Below are positions 22,025-30,811 of a stretch of 64,000 bases of DNA, piece after piece. The notes beneath the pieces are model-generated. The model did no database searches, was not told where the DNA came from, and saw only the letters and a program-made list of their open reading frames with translations. How positions within the stretch are numbered: the first letter of the stretch is position 1; each line of letters starts with the position of its first letter. Origin of the DNA: a virus; IMG/VR virus record IMGVR_UViG_3300032313_000564, positions 1 to 64,000 of that record. One strand, 5' to 3'. A program made the translations under genes and the position numbers.

Positions 22025-22052
22025 ATTGTAACATATTGGTTTAGCTTGTCAA
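22025..22052 (-). promoter_or_regulatory. Strong promoter for the replication cluster
   Basis: On the minus strand TTGACA (22052-22047), a 16-base spacer and TACAAT (22030-22025), with TG one base before the -10 box. It is the closest match to a sigma-70-type consensus in the window. A small inverted repeat (GTTACA-ATTAC-TGTAAC) covers the -10 and could be an operator. Confidence 0.7.
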
Positions 22053-22056
22053 TAGT

Positions 22057-22497
22057 TTAAGCTAGTGTTCCTGTAGCAAACATATCAAATGTTACTGAGG
22101 CTGAAGCAGCGCCTGCGCCAGATCTAACCACAAAAGACATGCTGGTTGTATCTACGCTGGTAACAATTATGTGCATTCTGGACTGAGCTTCACTTAAAGA
22201 AGCCGCTCTTGGCTGAACCCAACATGATGGCGTTTGTGCAAATGTACTTCCAAATGTCCATGTATATTTTGCAGATGGAGTTTTTGATGGGTTTACTGTC
22301 ATGGTTTTTGGCTTTGTTATTGTGGTGCCAGAGACCTTGGTTTCAACAGTATCTGTTTTATTTGTAATACTGATTGCAGAAGAATTTGTACCCTTTGCAA
22401 TTAACTGAATATTAGCTACCATTGTTTTTAAAAGGTCCGCTGTAACAGGATCTCCATCCTGAATAAGCATATCTTTAATAGGTACTGCGTCGCCCAT
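22057..22497 (-). CDS. Small tail fibre/structural protein
   Basis: 146 residues. The N-terminal part is helical (LIQDGDPVTADLLKTMVANI). The C-terminal part is beta-rich: WTFGSTFAQTPSCWVQPR, HIIVTSVDTTSMSF, like lectin-type tips of phage fibres. It follows a coiled-coil micro-gene and the large S74 fibre and is the last structural gene before the replication cluster. Probably a receptor-binding or fibre-tip subunit (inference). Confidence 0.6.
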   Translation of the reverse strand: MGDAVPIKDMLIQDGDPVTADLLKTMVANIQLIAKGTNSSAISITNKTDTVETKVSGTTITKPKTMTVNPSKTPSAKYTWTFGSTFAQTPSCWVQPRAASLSEAQSRMHIIVTSVDTTSMSFVVRSGAGAASASVTFDMFATGTLA

Positions 22498-22498
22498 A

Positions 22499-22645
22499 CT
22501 ATTCTCCTACTTCTGCCTTTGCAGGTTCTTCTTGTGAAATCTGTGTTATTTCAGCACGTAGTATAGCAATGTGAGTCTCATACTGTGAGACAATCTCGCC
22601 AATTCTTTGCTGCAATGCTTGTATTACTAGTTCTGCTTTGTCCAT
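22499..22645 (-). CDS. 48-residue coiled-coil micro-protein
   Basis: ATG 22645 follows CAAGGAGATAT. The product (KAELVIQALQQRIGEIVSQ, YETHIAILRAEITQI) is one heptad-repeat helix with an acidic end. The TAG is separated from the next ATG by one base. It has its own extended -10 box. It could bind or assemble the neighbouring fibre. A good ribosome site and tight junction support it as a gene. Confidence 0.75.
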   Translation of the reverse strand: MDKAELVIQALQQRIGEIVSQYETHIAILRAEITQISQEEPAKAEVGE

Positions 22646-22667
22646 TATATCTCCTTGATAGATTTAC

Positions 22668-22676
22668 AGTATACCA
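22668..22676 (-). promoter_or_regulatory. Extended -10 promoter before the coiled-coil micro-gene
   Basis: TGGTATACT on the minus strand, predicted start near 22661; the 16-base leader carries AAGGAGAT. Confidence 0.5.
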
Positions 22677-22880
22677 TTATGGGGTATTGGTGTCTAGGCC
22701 ATGCAAATGAATATAAGATTCAGTTGTCATTTCTTCTTCTGTTATGCCCTTATGTCTTGCAAACTGCTCTTTTAAAGCCGCTCCACAATCTGGACAAATT
22801 GCATATGCCCAATTGTAATCAATTGAATCTGCATACATATCTTTGTCGTCCATACAAACTGAACACCAAAATCTAAACAT
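22677..22880 (-). CDS. Zinc-ribbon protein in the tail region
   Basis: 67 residues. WCSVC near the start and ICPDCG in the middle make a four-Cys zinc ribbon; the rest is helical and acidic (GITEEEMTTE). Its ATG overlaps the preceding stop (TAATG). Its presence among tail genes is unexplained; no function assigned. Confidence 0.65.
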   Translation of the reverse strand: MFRFWCSVCMDDKDMYADSIDYNWAYAICPDCGAALKEQFARHKGITEEEMTTESYIHLHGLDTNTP

Positions 22881-25618
22881 TATCTGCTCTCCAATTCTAA
22901 TATTTTTGCTTCCATTTGTTCTATTTTTAATTTCATATCTCTTACTATCGGGATCAAAAGAAATGCATATTTTTGCTCATTTCTAAATGATGTTGCTTGT
23001 CCTTCCAAATTTCGCTCAACAAAGAATCCTAGGCCAGCATCCTCCATGTCCTCAACAATAGGCCCAAAGTTGTGCGTTCCCCACATTTCGTTTGGAATAC
23101 CTTCTATATTATTTTTATAAGTATAAAAATTAACTGGAACATCTAAAATTCTTTCATAATATGCTTTTGGGACTTCATTTATATTTTCTTTAAATCGTCT
23201 TGAAGAGTCAGATACAAATCCGCTTCCCATATGCCTAAACCCAACAGCTCTGACAATGTTCCTAATTTCAGCTGCATAGGTTCTGTCTGAAGTATCTACA
23301 GTAATTCTATTTACGTTGTCAAGTGTATACACTCTAAAGGATTGACCTGAATCTCCATATGGGTTTCCTACTCTCATGCCATAATCTGTTCCAGACAACC
23401 AGCCAATTAGAACCTTATTCCCAAAAAGAATTCTTGGGTTTACGTCTAGCTTTGCAGTAAAATCGGTACCTCCTGTAAGTGTAAAGCCACCAATAGTTCC
23501 AGATGTAGCGGTTACTGCTCCAGAGAATGATCCAGTTGCTGCACTAAGTGTTCCTGCAAAGGTGGCAGTTCCATCTGACAAAATTGAAAATGTTGGTACA
23601 CTATTCTTGTATCCATAGAATCCAGTTCCAGTAAATTTTAGACCGCTGTTTGCGCTTCCGCTAAATATCTCAAGACCTGTTGCATCCGCTGTAATTTTAT
23701 TGTCAACAGTACTTTGAACAATATATGTTGATGCATTTAGTTTACTATTTACAGATGTCTTTAAGGCAAATGTCGTGTCTCTTCTGCTTGTCCATGAAGA
23801 ACCAGTCCATGTTTTTAATTCATTTCCATTGTCTATATCTATCCACAAGTCACCAGTACGAACTGCTGTTGGTTGAGTGCCTTGAACAAATGTTGTGTTT
23901 TTAGTGGCAAGGCCCGTGCTTAATGTAGTTGAGCTTACATATCCATTTTCAACTGTTGTAAGTCTAGTGTTAACACCACTTACAGTATCTGTTGTTGCGT
24001 AGCCATCAATAGTCGATCCAGTTCCAAGGACTGCGCCTGTTGCATAAAGCTTTCCAGCAGAGCTTACTTTAAATGCTGCATTTGATGATGATTGAGACCC
24101 CACCCATATTCTAAATGAATCTGTTGCGCTCAGTCTAACTATCGAAGCTAGTGTTCCAGTAGTGTCACCAAGCGTAAGAGTTCCATTGCTGTCAAGTCTT
24201 GTATTGCTGCTATAGATTGATCCAGTAGTCTGAGCTGTGCCATCTATTGTCCATCCACCAATGTAACCTTTACGAGCATCAACTTTTCCATCTACTTGGC
24301 TTATAGATATAGTTTGATTATTGCTTGCGTCATATGCAAATAGACCACTGCTATTAAGCCTTACTCTTGCACCAGTAGACGGAGAAGCTCCAGCATATAA
24401 TGAGCCACCACTTAACTGAACATCTCCACTGAATGATCCTCCAGTAGCATTAATTTTTCCTGTAGTGTAAAGATCTGATCCGTCCCAGAATAAAAAAGCA
24501 GAAGGACTACCAACTCTAAACTGCCCAGTGTTAAGCCAATAATTGTGACCAAAGTTTGTTGTAGACTTATTAAGAATTATTCCACTATATGTTCCAGCAG
24601 TTTGTGATGGGGTAATAGTTGTTGAAGTATTTATTGATTGCGCTATACCAGTTCCTATTTTAAATAGGTCGGCAGTTTTTCCTCCGATAGATAATATTGA
24701 GCGAAGCTGTGCAAAAGCATCCGCTGGAGCATTTGCATCTACAATCGGTCCAACTGTTCCAGACTGTGCGCCAACCCACGTCAATGCATTATAAGGACTC
24801 TTTGCAGTTACCTGCCAATAATATAAGGTGTTTGGTATTAATCCAGTTATGTCAAAAGTTGTTGTGGACTTGCCGTCAACCTGTCCGTATTCCCATAACG
24901 GGTTTGGTGTCGATGCTGGATTTTGAGTTGTCCATCTTAATACGTAACCAGAAGTATTTGTATCTGCGTTTGCAGACCAGGATGCTGTTAACTTTCCGCT
25001 AAACCCGCTTTTATCATTTTGATCTATAGACCCAGTTACTGAAACAGAAGATGGAGCTGATGGCGGAGTAGATGTGTCTGGGTCTGCATTTTGTGGTGTT
25101 ACTGGCCCAGCTATTGCTGAAGATCTATTTACATCTAACCATTTGTCTCTTGTTACAACCTTAACCCATCTTGGTACAAAGTTTGAAGTATTAACGAACA
25201 AACTATTTGATGTTCCAACCCAAACAATATATTCTTCTCCGCCAAAAACACCAGTAAGACTTTCATAAACAATGATGTCTTCATGCTCACTTAATGGAGC
25301 AGTATCAAATTTTACACCGTATCCTTTTATGCCTGGGGTTACAACTAAATTTGTTACTGGTAGTGTGTTGTTTGGTATATCAAAGGTAGTCTCTATCCAT
25401 GGGGATCTTGGGCCTTCTGTAGTTGCTCCAGTTTCAGGATCTTTATAGCGATAAGCAGCCTGTAATTTATATTTTTTATATGCCACAAGTGGCATGTCAA
25501 CTGTAACTGTATATGAATCTGCAGAAGTTTCTGTTGCTGCAGCTTTTGCTTCCTCTGTAGTTTTTGCAAGATCTGGTGGATTATACATCAACCACTCTCT
25601 GTCGTATGCACCTGCCAT
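22880..25618 (-). CDS. Large tail fibre with FN3 domain and S74 chaperone
   Basis: 912 residues. The first third is beta-sandwich, including a fibronectin type III-like domain near residues 185-290 (PSAPSSVSVTG, TASWSANADTNTSGYVLRW, TGLIPNTLYYWQV). A long repetitive beta/coil shaft follows (SATDSFRIWVGSQ, GSFSGAVTATSG). The end, from about 800, is a peptidase S74 intramolecular chaperone: VSDSSRRFKENI, then a helical end (KIEQMEAKILELESR). In this family the chaperone trimerises the shaft and is cut off at the conserved Ser. This is probably the main side or tip fibre. Confidence 0.8.
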   Translation of the reverse strand: MAGAYDREWLMYNPPDLAKTTEEAKAAATETSADSYTVTVDMPLVAYKKYKLQAAYRYKDPETGATTEGPRSPWIETTFDIPNNTLPVTNLVVTPGIKGYGVKFDTAPLSEHEDIIVYESLTGVFGGEEYIVWVGTSNSLFVNTSNFVPRWVKVVTRDKWLDVNRSSAIAGPVTPQNADPDTSTPPSAPSSVSVTGSIDQNDKSGFSGKLTASWSANADTNTSGYVLRWTTQNPASTPNPLWEYGQVDGKSTTTFDITGLIPNTLYYWQVTAKSPYNALTWVGAQSGTVGPIVDANAPADAFAQLRSILSIGGKTADLFKIGTGIAQSINTSTTITPSQTAGTYSGIILNKSTTNFGHNYWLNTGQFRVGSPSAFLFWDGSDLYTTGKINATGGSFSGDVQLSGGSLYAGASPSTGARVRLNSSGLFAYDASNNQTISISQVDGKVDARKGYIGGWTIDGTAQTTGSIYSSNTRLDSNGTLTLGDTTGTLASIVRLSATDSFRIWVGSQSSSNAAFKVSSAGKLYATGAVLGTGSTIDGYATTDTVSGVNTRLTTVENGYVSSTTLSTGLATKNTTFVQGTQPTAVRTGDLWIDIDNGNELKTWTGSSWTSRRDTTFALKTSVNSKLNASTYIVQSTVDNKITADATGLEIFSGSANSGLKFTGTGFYGYKNSVPTFSILSDGTATFAGTLSAATGSFSGAVTATSGTIGGFTLTGGTDFTAKLDVNPRILFGNKVLIGWLSGTDYGMRVGNPYGDSGQSFRVYTLDNVNRITVDTSDRTYAAEIRNIVRAVGFRHMGSGFVSDSSRRFKENINEVPKAYYERILDVPVNFYTYKNNIEGIPNEMWGTHNFGPIVEDMEDAGLGFFVERNLEGQATSFRNEQKYAFLLIPIVRDMKLKIEQMEAKILELESR

Positions 25619-26587
25619 TTAAAAATTAATTCCTAATCTGTATTCAATATCCATTTCTTTTCCAAGTGTTTTAATCTGAGGAGATGAAAGTACAGATCTG
25701 CTTATCATTCCGTAATCAGTTCTAAATGAATCTTCATCGTTAATCCTTAGCCCGTCAAACAAAACATTTGACGTTGCAGAGGGGTTTGCTTTTGCCCCAA
25801 CAGATATTTTAATTATTGATTGCGTTGGGGAACCAACATTAAACCCTGCTGTATTGCTTTGAGTCAAGTTGTCATAAAGATATTTAAAATTTAGCTTTGC
25901 TAATTTATTGCCTATCGATGAACCATTAAATCTTGCTTCGTAGTAATCTGAATCTGAGCTATAAAATCTAATAAAAACATACTGAAGATTTAAATCTGAC
26001 TGTCTATATGATAAAGTTATACTATCTTCGCTGCTATACCCAGATAAATCAAGCTCTGTTGCGTACGTATATTGTTTTGCCGCTCCACTTGTTGATGTTA
26101 ACGATATCCATTTTGTTCCAATTGATGGGGGTGGGCTAGACGTTTGTGTTGCTGGTGTTGATCCGTCAAGCCAAAGAGTGTTATTTTCAAAAGTTGAAAT
26201 AATTTTACTCTGGTAATCAGTGTCATTAAATCCAATAGATGGGAACAGCCCAACTTCATTAATGTATCCAGAAACATCTACTGGCAATGTTGTTTTATAT
26301 ACTACTGCATAAGAAGTTAAACCAGTTGCAGAACTGGTTTGTATGTCTGCACTTTGAACAGAAGCCCTTGACTTATAAAATTCAAACCCAAGCTGAGTAT
26401 CATTTGCTGTAGGAGAGGCTGAGCCTATTCCGATTGCAATATCTTTTGCCTGTGTATTATTTGAGCCAGCAAGATACTGCGTAAGGTATCTTTTGCCAAA
26501 TTTAGTAAGCAAATTTTTGCTTCTATATATCTCTTTTCCATCTTCATAAAAGATATAAGTTCCGTACATGCTAATACTATATTCCAT
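25619..26587 (-). CDS. Minor tail protein
   Basis: 322 residues. It starts YSISMYGTYIFYEDGKEIY and has AIGIGSASPTANDTQLGFE, a pattern of phage tail-fibre and baseplate proteins, followed by a beta-rich carbohydrate-binding-like domain (WISLTSTSG, YVFIRFYSSDSDYYEARF). The stop abuts the next ATG with no gap. It likely sits at the tail tip and contacts the host surface; family not identified. Confidence 0.65.
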   Translation of the reverse strand: MEYSISMYGTYIFYEDGKEIYRSKNLLTKFGKRYLTQYLAGSNNTQAKDIAIGIGSASPTANDTQLGFEFYKSRASVQSADIQTSSATGLTSYAVVYKTTLPVDVSGYINEVGLFPSIGFNDTDYQSKIISTFENNTLWLDGSTPATQTSSPPPSIGTKWISLTSTSGAAKQYTYATELDLSGYSSEDSITLSYRQSDLNLQYVFIRFYSSDSDYYEARFNGSSIGNKLAKLNFKYLYDNLTQSNTAGFNVGSPTQSIIKISVGAKANPSATSNVLFDGLRINDEDSFRTDYGMISRSVLSSPQIKTLGKEMDIEYRLGINF

Positions 26588-26927
26588 ATGCTTTAGCTCC
26601 CACTACTGAATCACCAACACTGTTTTTTACATTTATTGTAAATCTAACAAAATCGTTTTTATTTCCGTCTCTAACCTTTTCTTTTTTTACTATAGTAATA
26701 TCAGACAAGCTTGGTGCAACCATAGAACCATCTTTGTCGTCATCATCGTCATCATCATCTTCGTCGTCTTCTGGAGGCAAGACACCTTCTTTAAATTTGC
26801 CAGAAAGTGTATTTTTGGGCACTACGTTAACAAGCTCTGGCTTTAATACTGCAATTAATGGGTCACCTTCAACAAGGGTGTATTTTGCAGACCTTAATAT
26901 CTTGCCAACTGGAGTATCATTTCCCAT
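26577..26927 (-). CDS. Small tail protein with poly-Asp run
   Basis: 116 residues. A 14-residue acidic run (EDDEDDDDDDDDKD, near residues 53-66) divides an N-terminal beta part from a C-terminal beta part (DFVRFTINVKNSVGDSVV). The acidic run may bind divalent ions. It overlaps the next gene by 11 bases. The start follows AAGGGGAAATAAA. Probably a tail-tip component; function unknown. Confidence 0.6.
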   Translation of the reverse strand: MGNDTPVGKILRSAKYTLVEGDPLIAVLKPELVNVVPKNTLSGKFKEGVLPPEDDEDDDDDDDDKDGSMVAPSLSDITIVKKEKVRDGNKNDFVRFTINVKNSVGDSVVGAKAYGI

Positions 26928-26939
26928 TTTATTTCCCCT

Positions 26940-29900
26940 TTATGCCTGACTGTAAATTGATCGTGCCACAATTGAAGTAGTTCCGCCTAATTCAGATGAA
27001 CTACCAACTTCTATGATAACATATTTTATAACACTTTGTCCAACATCTTCAGATGAATATAAGTAGTTGGACGGGTAAGAAACCTCTATAATGTCACCGA
27101 TCTGCAGCAATGGGTTAAAAAATGTTTCTATGCTTATAACTCTTTGTTGTTTTGACCATTGTGCCCTTATCCAGTCATGTAGTTCTTTTGCCTCTGTTTC
27201 TTTTTGGAGCCAGGTCGAGTCAAATGCAATACCCTGTTTTTTATCTTCATCAGTTAACTTTGGATCTATGTACTCAAATGGGTCTTTTGGAAGAACGTAA
27301 TCTCCTACCACTATTAATCTTTTATCTCCCCCGTCTGACATTTCTGTAAATGCGCCAGAATTATTTAAAACAAATACATCCATTGAAAAAGCGTCCAGCG
27401 ACTCCCCAACAATCGTAACATTTGGATTTAGTATAACTTCAGTGTATTTTGGGGATGCTGGGGAATAAGTGTATCTAGTCTGTATTCTTTTTAGCTCTCT
27501 TGCTACTGGCCCAAACTCTTTTACCCATAAAGTAGAGTCTGAAGGATTTGTTTTTCCAGAAAATACAAAATCTGAAAACATTCTTACTAAAGAGGAGTTT
27601 GCAGCGAACAGCCCCTTGTATACGCTATATGGATTATTTTGAGTATACTCTTCTTCTGAAATTGTTTGTGCGTATACATAATCATATGATACTGGCCCCT
27701 GAAATGAAGTAAGGGCAAACTTATTTGTAATCTCTAAAGGAGTTTTATCATGTATTGCAAATACAGTATTATTAAATACAACCTTAAAAACTAGGTTTTT
27801 TTCTGATCCATTTTTAATAGTTCTATTTACTTTTATGTCTAGCCTGTATAGCTCTCCGCCATTTACTCCTGTAATTTTAGAATTACCTGCGTTTGTTTGT
27901 GTGTCAGCTAGCTCTACCAATTTACCATTAACAATCTTATACATTGTTACATCTCTATAATTTTTATCCTTGGTTACATTTTGGCTTGTATTTACACATA
28001 AAAAATAACCAGAAGTGTTGTCTGAATTTAAACAAAAAGCTATTCCGCCTTTAGTTCTTTGCTCTGCAGTATCTTGTCCGCTTGCATCTTTTATAAGTGG
28101 AAAATACATGCTTGTTCCTATTATAAAATTATTACTAGCCCAATTAGCTCCATCTTTTGTATATGTAGTTACTGGTCCGCCAGCTAAATTTTTATCCATA
28201 GAGTTTGGATATACCATTGTAAGCAAGTCATTATCTACATATCCTTTGTATACAGTGTTTGTTACTGGATCTGTTATATCTTTAACTACAGTATTTGGTG
28301 AGAATATAGTCATCATTGATCTTGCTATGTCTTGGGAAAAATTCCATTTCCATGCGTTATCTTTTGCTGGTATAGAATCTAAAGTAAAGTTGCTTGTATT
28401 TGGAACCGCTGTTCCATTGGTTGTATTCAACACTGAGCCAGACCATTCAGATTTTAATGCTGCGGTATTAATGCTATGATCAGCTGGAGCATTTAATATA
28501 CCAAAAGCATTTCTTTGTTTAATTCTATATTGTTTTTCTGGTTTAAATGTATTAGGCTCAGAAAGCCCCTCCCACTTACTAATATCAGCATCGCTTGTCA
28601 CCCATATATATTTAATATTACCGACAGATGTTCCTATTGGCTGATACTGAAATTTAATTGCATCGTATTCGATTACTTCTTGTTCTACTACAAGGTATCC
28701 AGAAAATGAATTTAGCTTTGTAGCGTAACCATCAACAATTACTGGCTCAAGGCTTATGACTCCAAATGGTGCTGCGCCAGTGCCCTGTAAGTCTGGCTCA
28801 GGCGTTGCTACGGCTGGTAGGGGTGCTATCAATGCGGCTGCTCCAAGTACTGTTATTGGCGCATCATATAAATCATCTGCATCTCCTCCATTGTAATTAG
28901 AAGATAACCTTGGGGTGTATATAATTTTAACAGCTTTTACAGAAGGCACATCAGTAGAAGACAAGCTGATTATGTTTGATAAGTTAGATCCGTTTGTATC
29001 GTATCTAAATTTAAAATCCGTAGTTGTTCCATCAAATATATACTCTCTAGTATAAAATTGAAGTACGTTATTTTCATCAAAGGTAGCAATCATTTGAGTG
29101 TCTCTACACAGATCTTGTATATGCTCCCAAACTGTTTTGCCTGGATCTGTGTACCAATAATATGGCCTAATGCTAGATTTATCTTTATCTGTTTTATTAA
29201 ATTTATATGTTGTGAATCCTATTGAATCCAGCAGTCTCCTTATAATTGCCTGCGACGAAGAATCTTTAATTACAATATCTGGTGGGAATATTTCTTGTAG
29301 CTCTTTTGCTCCATCCAATGCCTGTGCTGTAAGATTACCATTTTCATCTACACTATATTCGGACAAAAAGTATGTTCCCTGTTTTATTTTTTCAGAATCA
29401 ATCATATAAAATGGAGTGACTATTGCATCTCTATAAAAATTAGCTTTTGCATAATTAAATGCATACTGCTTGTCATATAAGAAATAAGATCTGTCAAAAA
29501 AATTAAATAAAAGTTCTGACATGTTTGACGTTACATTTCCTACTGGAAGAAGTCCATCTGGGGAATCAGAGGCTTGCTTCTTAATTGTAAATGATACAAG
29601 GTCTGAAGAAAGGTCTTTAACAAATCTTCCAGACATTTCAATAATTCCAACATATCCTCCAGATACAGTTACTGTGTTTATTTGAAGAGACATCTTGCTT
29701 ATATTTATTGGTGTGCTCGGTGTAGTAAATTCTGTAGTTGACCATGAGGATCCATTGTAGTATAAATTTAATATTCCATTTGCTGGTATAGTAGCTGTAG
29801 CATTTGTTGCAATTGTAATTTCTGATCCAGTTATAGGTGTGGCTTTTATGGACCAAGTAGCTGGAAGCCCGTGAGATGATTCAAATTTAACAACAACTTT

Positions 29901-30362
29901 GTTTACAGCTGCTGTTTTTGCAGATGGGTAATTAACATCTATTATACAATTTGATAAAGCTGTTCCAGATGCTTTTGGAGTAATCCAGTATTTATACGAT
30001 GTTTTTATTCCAGGTAAATACATTCTTGTTGTAAATGCAGTATCTGCAGAATACTTAATTGTTTTTTGAGCCCCTGGGTCTCCTAATATAAAATATTGAA
30101 TTCCAGATGCTTGTGGTCTTCTTGGTATAATTATTGAAGTAAGTGGAAACAGTTTTGTAAAAGGTTTATACTTTGATCCATCAGATGCTGTTTTTTCTAC
30201 ATCTAAACTTCCTGCTGGATTATCAGCAGTTCCTCCTGGACCCCTAACTGTAACTCCATCAATAATGTCGTTCATGTTATATTCTATCCAACATTTTGGA
30301 GTATATTCAATTGAATTGGATTGATTAATTTTATTAAGCGTTATTGGGTATGGGGATAACAT
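26940..30362 (-). CDS. Large tail tip/hub protein
   Basis: 1140 residues, the third largest virion gene. Its position after the tape measure and the distal-tail-like gene is that of the tail tip hub. LCRDTQMIATFDENNVLQFY and KIIYTPRLSSNY resemble baseplate-hub/Gp27-like domains of siphophages. Later parts are beta-rich, including a concanavalin-like segment. ATG overlaps the previous TAA. It likely forms the conical tip that opens to release DNA and anchors fibres. Confidence 0.68.
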   Translation of the reverse strand: MLSPYPITLNKINQSNSIEYTPKCWIEYNMNDIIDGVTVRGPGGTADNPAGSLDVEKTASDGSKYKPFTKLFPLTSIIIPRRPQASGIQYFILGDPGAQKTIKYSADTAFTTRMYLPGIKTSYKYWITPKASGTALSNCIIDVNYPSAKTAAVNKVVVKFESSHGLPATWSIKATPITGSEITIATNATATIPANGILNLYYNGSSWSTTEFTTPSTPINISKMSLQINTVTVSGGYVGIIEMSGRFVKDLSSDLVSFTIKKQASDSPDGLLPVGNVTSNMSELLFNFFDRSYFLYDKQYAFNYAKANFYRDAIVTPFYMIDSEKIKQGTYFLSEYSVDENGNLTAQALDGAKELQEIFPPDIVIKDSSSQAIIRRLLDSIGFTTYKFNKTDKDKSSIRPYYWYTDPGKTVWEHIQDLCRDTQMIATFDENNVLQFYTREYIFDGTTTDFKFRYDTNGSNLSNIISLSSTDVPSVKAVKIIYTPRLSSNYNGGDADDLYDAPITVLGAAALIAPLPAVATPEPDLQGTGAAPFGVISLEPVIVDGYATKLNSFSGYLVVEQEVIEYDAIKFQYQPIGTSVGNIKYIWVTSDADISKWEGLSEPNTFKPEKQYRIKQRNAFGILNAPADHSINTAALKSEWSGSVLNTTNGTAVPNTSNFTLDSIPAKDNAWKWNFSQDIARSMMTIFSPNTVVKDITDPVTNTVYKGYVDNDLLTMVYPNSMDKNLAGGPVTTYTKDGANWASNNFIIGTSMYFPLIKDASGQDTAEQRTKGGIAFCLNSDNTSGYFLCVNTSQNVTKDKNYRDVTMYKIVNGKLVELADTQTNAGNSKITGVNGGELYRLDIKVNRTIKNGSEKNLVFKVVFNNTVFAIHDKTPLEITNKFALTSFQGPVSYDYVYAQTISEEEYTQNNPYSVYKGLFAANSSLVRMFSDFVFSGKTNPSDSTLWVKEFGPVARELKRIQTRYTYSPASPKYTEVILNPNVTIVGESLDAFSMDVFVLNNSGAFTEMSDGGDKRLIVVGDYVLPKDPFEYIDPKLTDEDKKQGIAFDSTWLQKETEAKELHDWIRAQWSKQQRVISIETFFNPLLQIGDIIEVSYPSNYLYSSEDVGQSVIKYVIIEVGSSSELGGTTSIVARSIYSQA

Positions 30363-30811
30363 TAAACTTCTTCCAGGCTTATATTAGCATCCCAAAATTC
30401 TTGAGCGACGTCAGTGCTTTTTTCTTTTACATTTCTTTTTACAACAGTAAATGAGCATGATGAAAAAAATGCATTAAATATTTCTTCCCTGACTCCGTTG
30501 TAAGATACCTTTACTCTAAATGCAGATTTGCCAGTTGTTAAATAGAAATTTCTAAGCTCCCATGCTCCGTATCCGCCATCAACAGTCATTGTTGCATATG
30601 ATGGAAGCATGCTCCAAGAAGCAGATATAGTTTTCTTATCAGCAATCCATAATTTTCTAAGAGACCCGTTTGCCATTCTTTGGCTTTGTTCGTGCCTATA
30701 TGTTTCAATTGATACTGGCGATCTATTGTGTTCAGATAATTTAATCCATGTATTAGAATTTGGGGTGGACTCAAAATATAGTATTGATCCTACTGGTAGA
30801 GTTAATGTCAT
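30362..30811 (-). CDS. Distal-tail-like protein
   Basis: 149 residues, mostly beta. Features are ESTPNSNTWIKLSEHNR, KKTISASWSMLP and REEIFNAFFSSCSF. Size and location directly after the tape measure suit a distal tail or small baseplate protein that connects tube and hub. It overlaps both neighbours (ATGA, TAATG). Named by position. Confidence 0.6.
   Translation of the reverse strand: MTLTLPVGSILYFESTPNSNTWIKLSEHNRSPVSIETYRHEQSQRMANGSLRKLWIADKKTISASWSMLPSYATMTVDGGYGAWELRNFYLTTGKSAFRVKVSYNGVREEIFNAFFSSCSFTVVKRNVKEKSTDVAQEFWDANISLEEV

Noticed and set aside
26734-26949. Plus-strand frame starting with a poly-Ser run
   Set aside because: Complement of the poly-Asp codons of the minus-strand tail gene.
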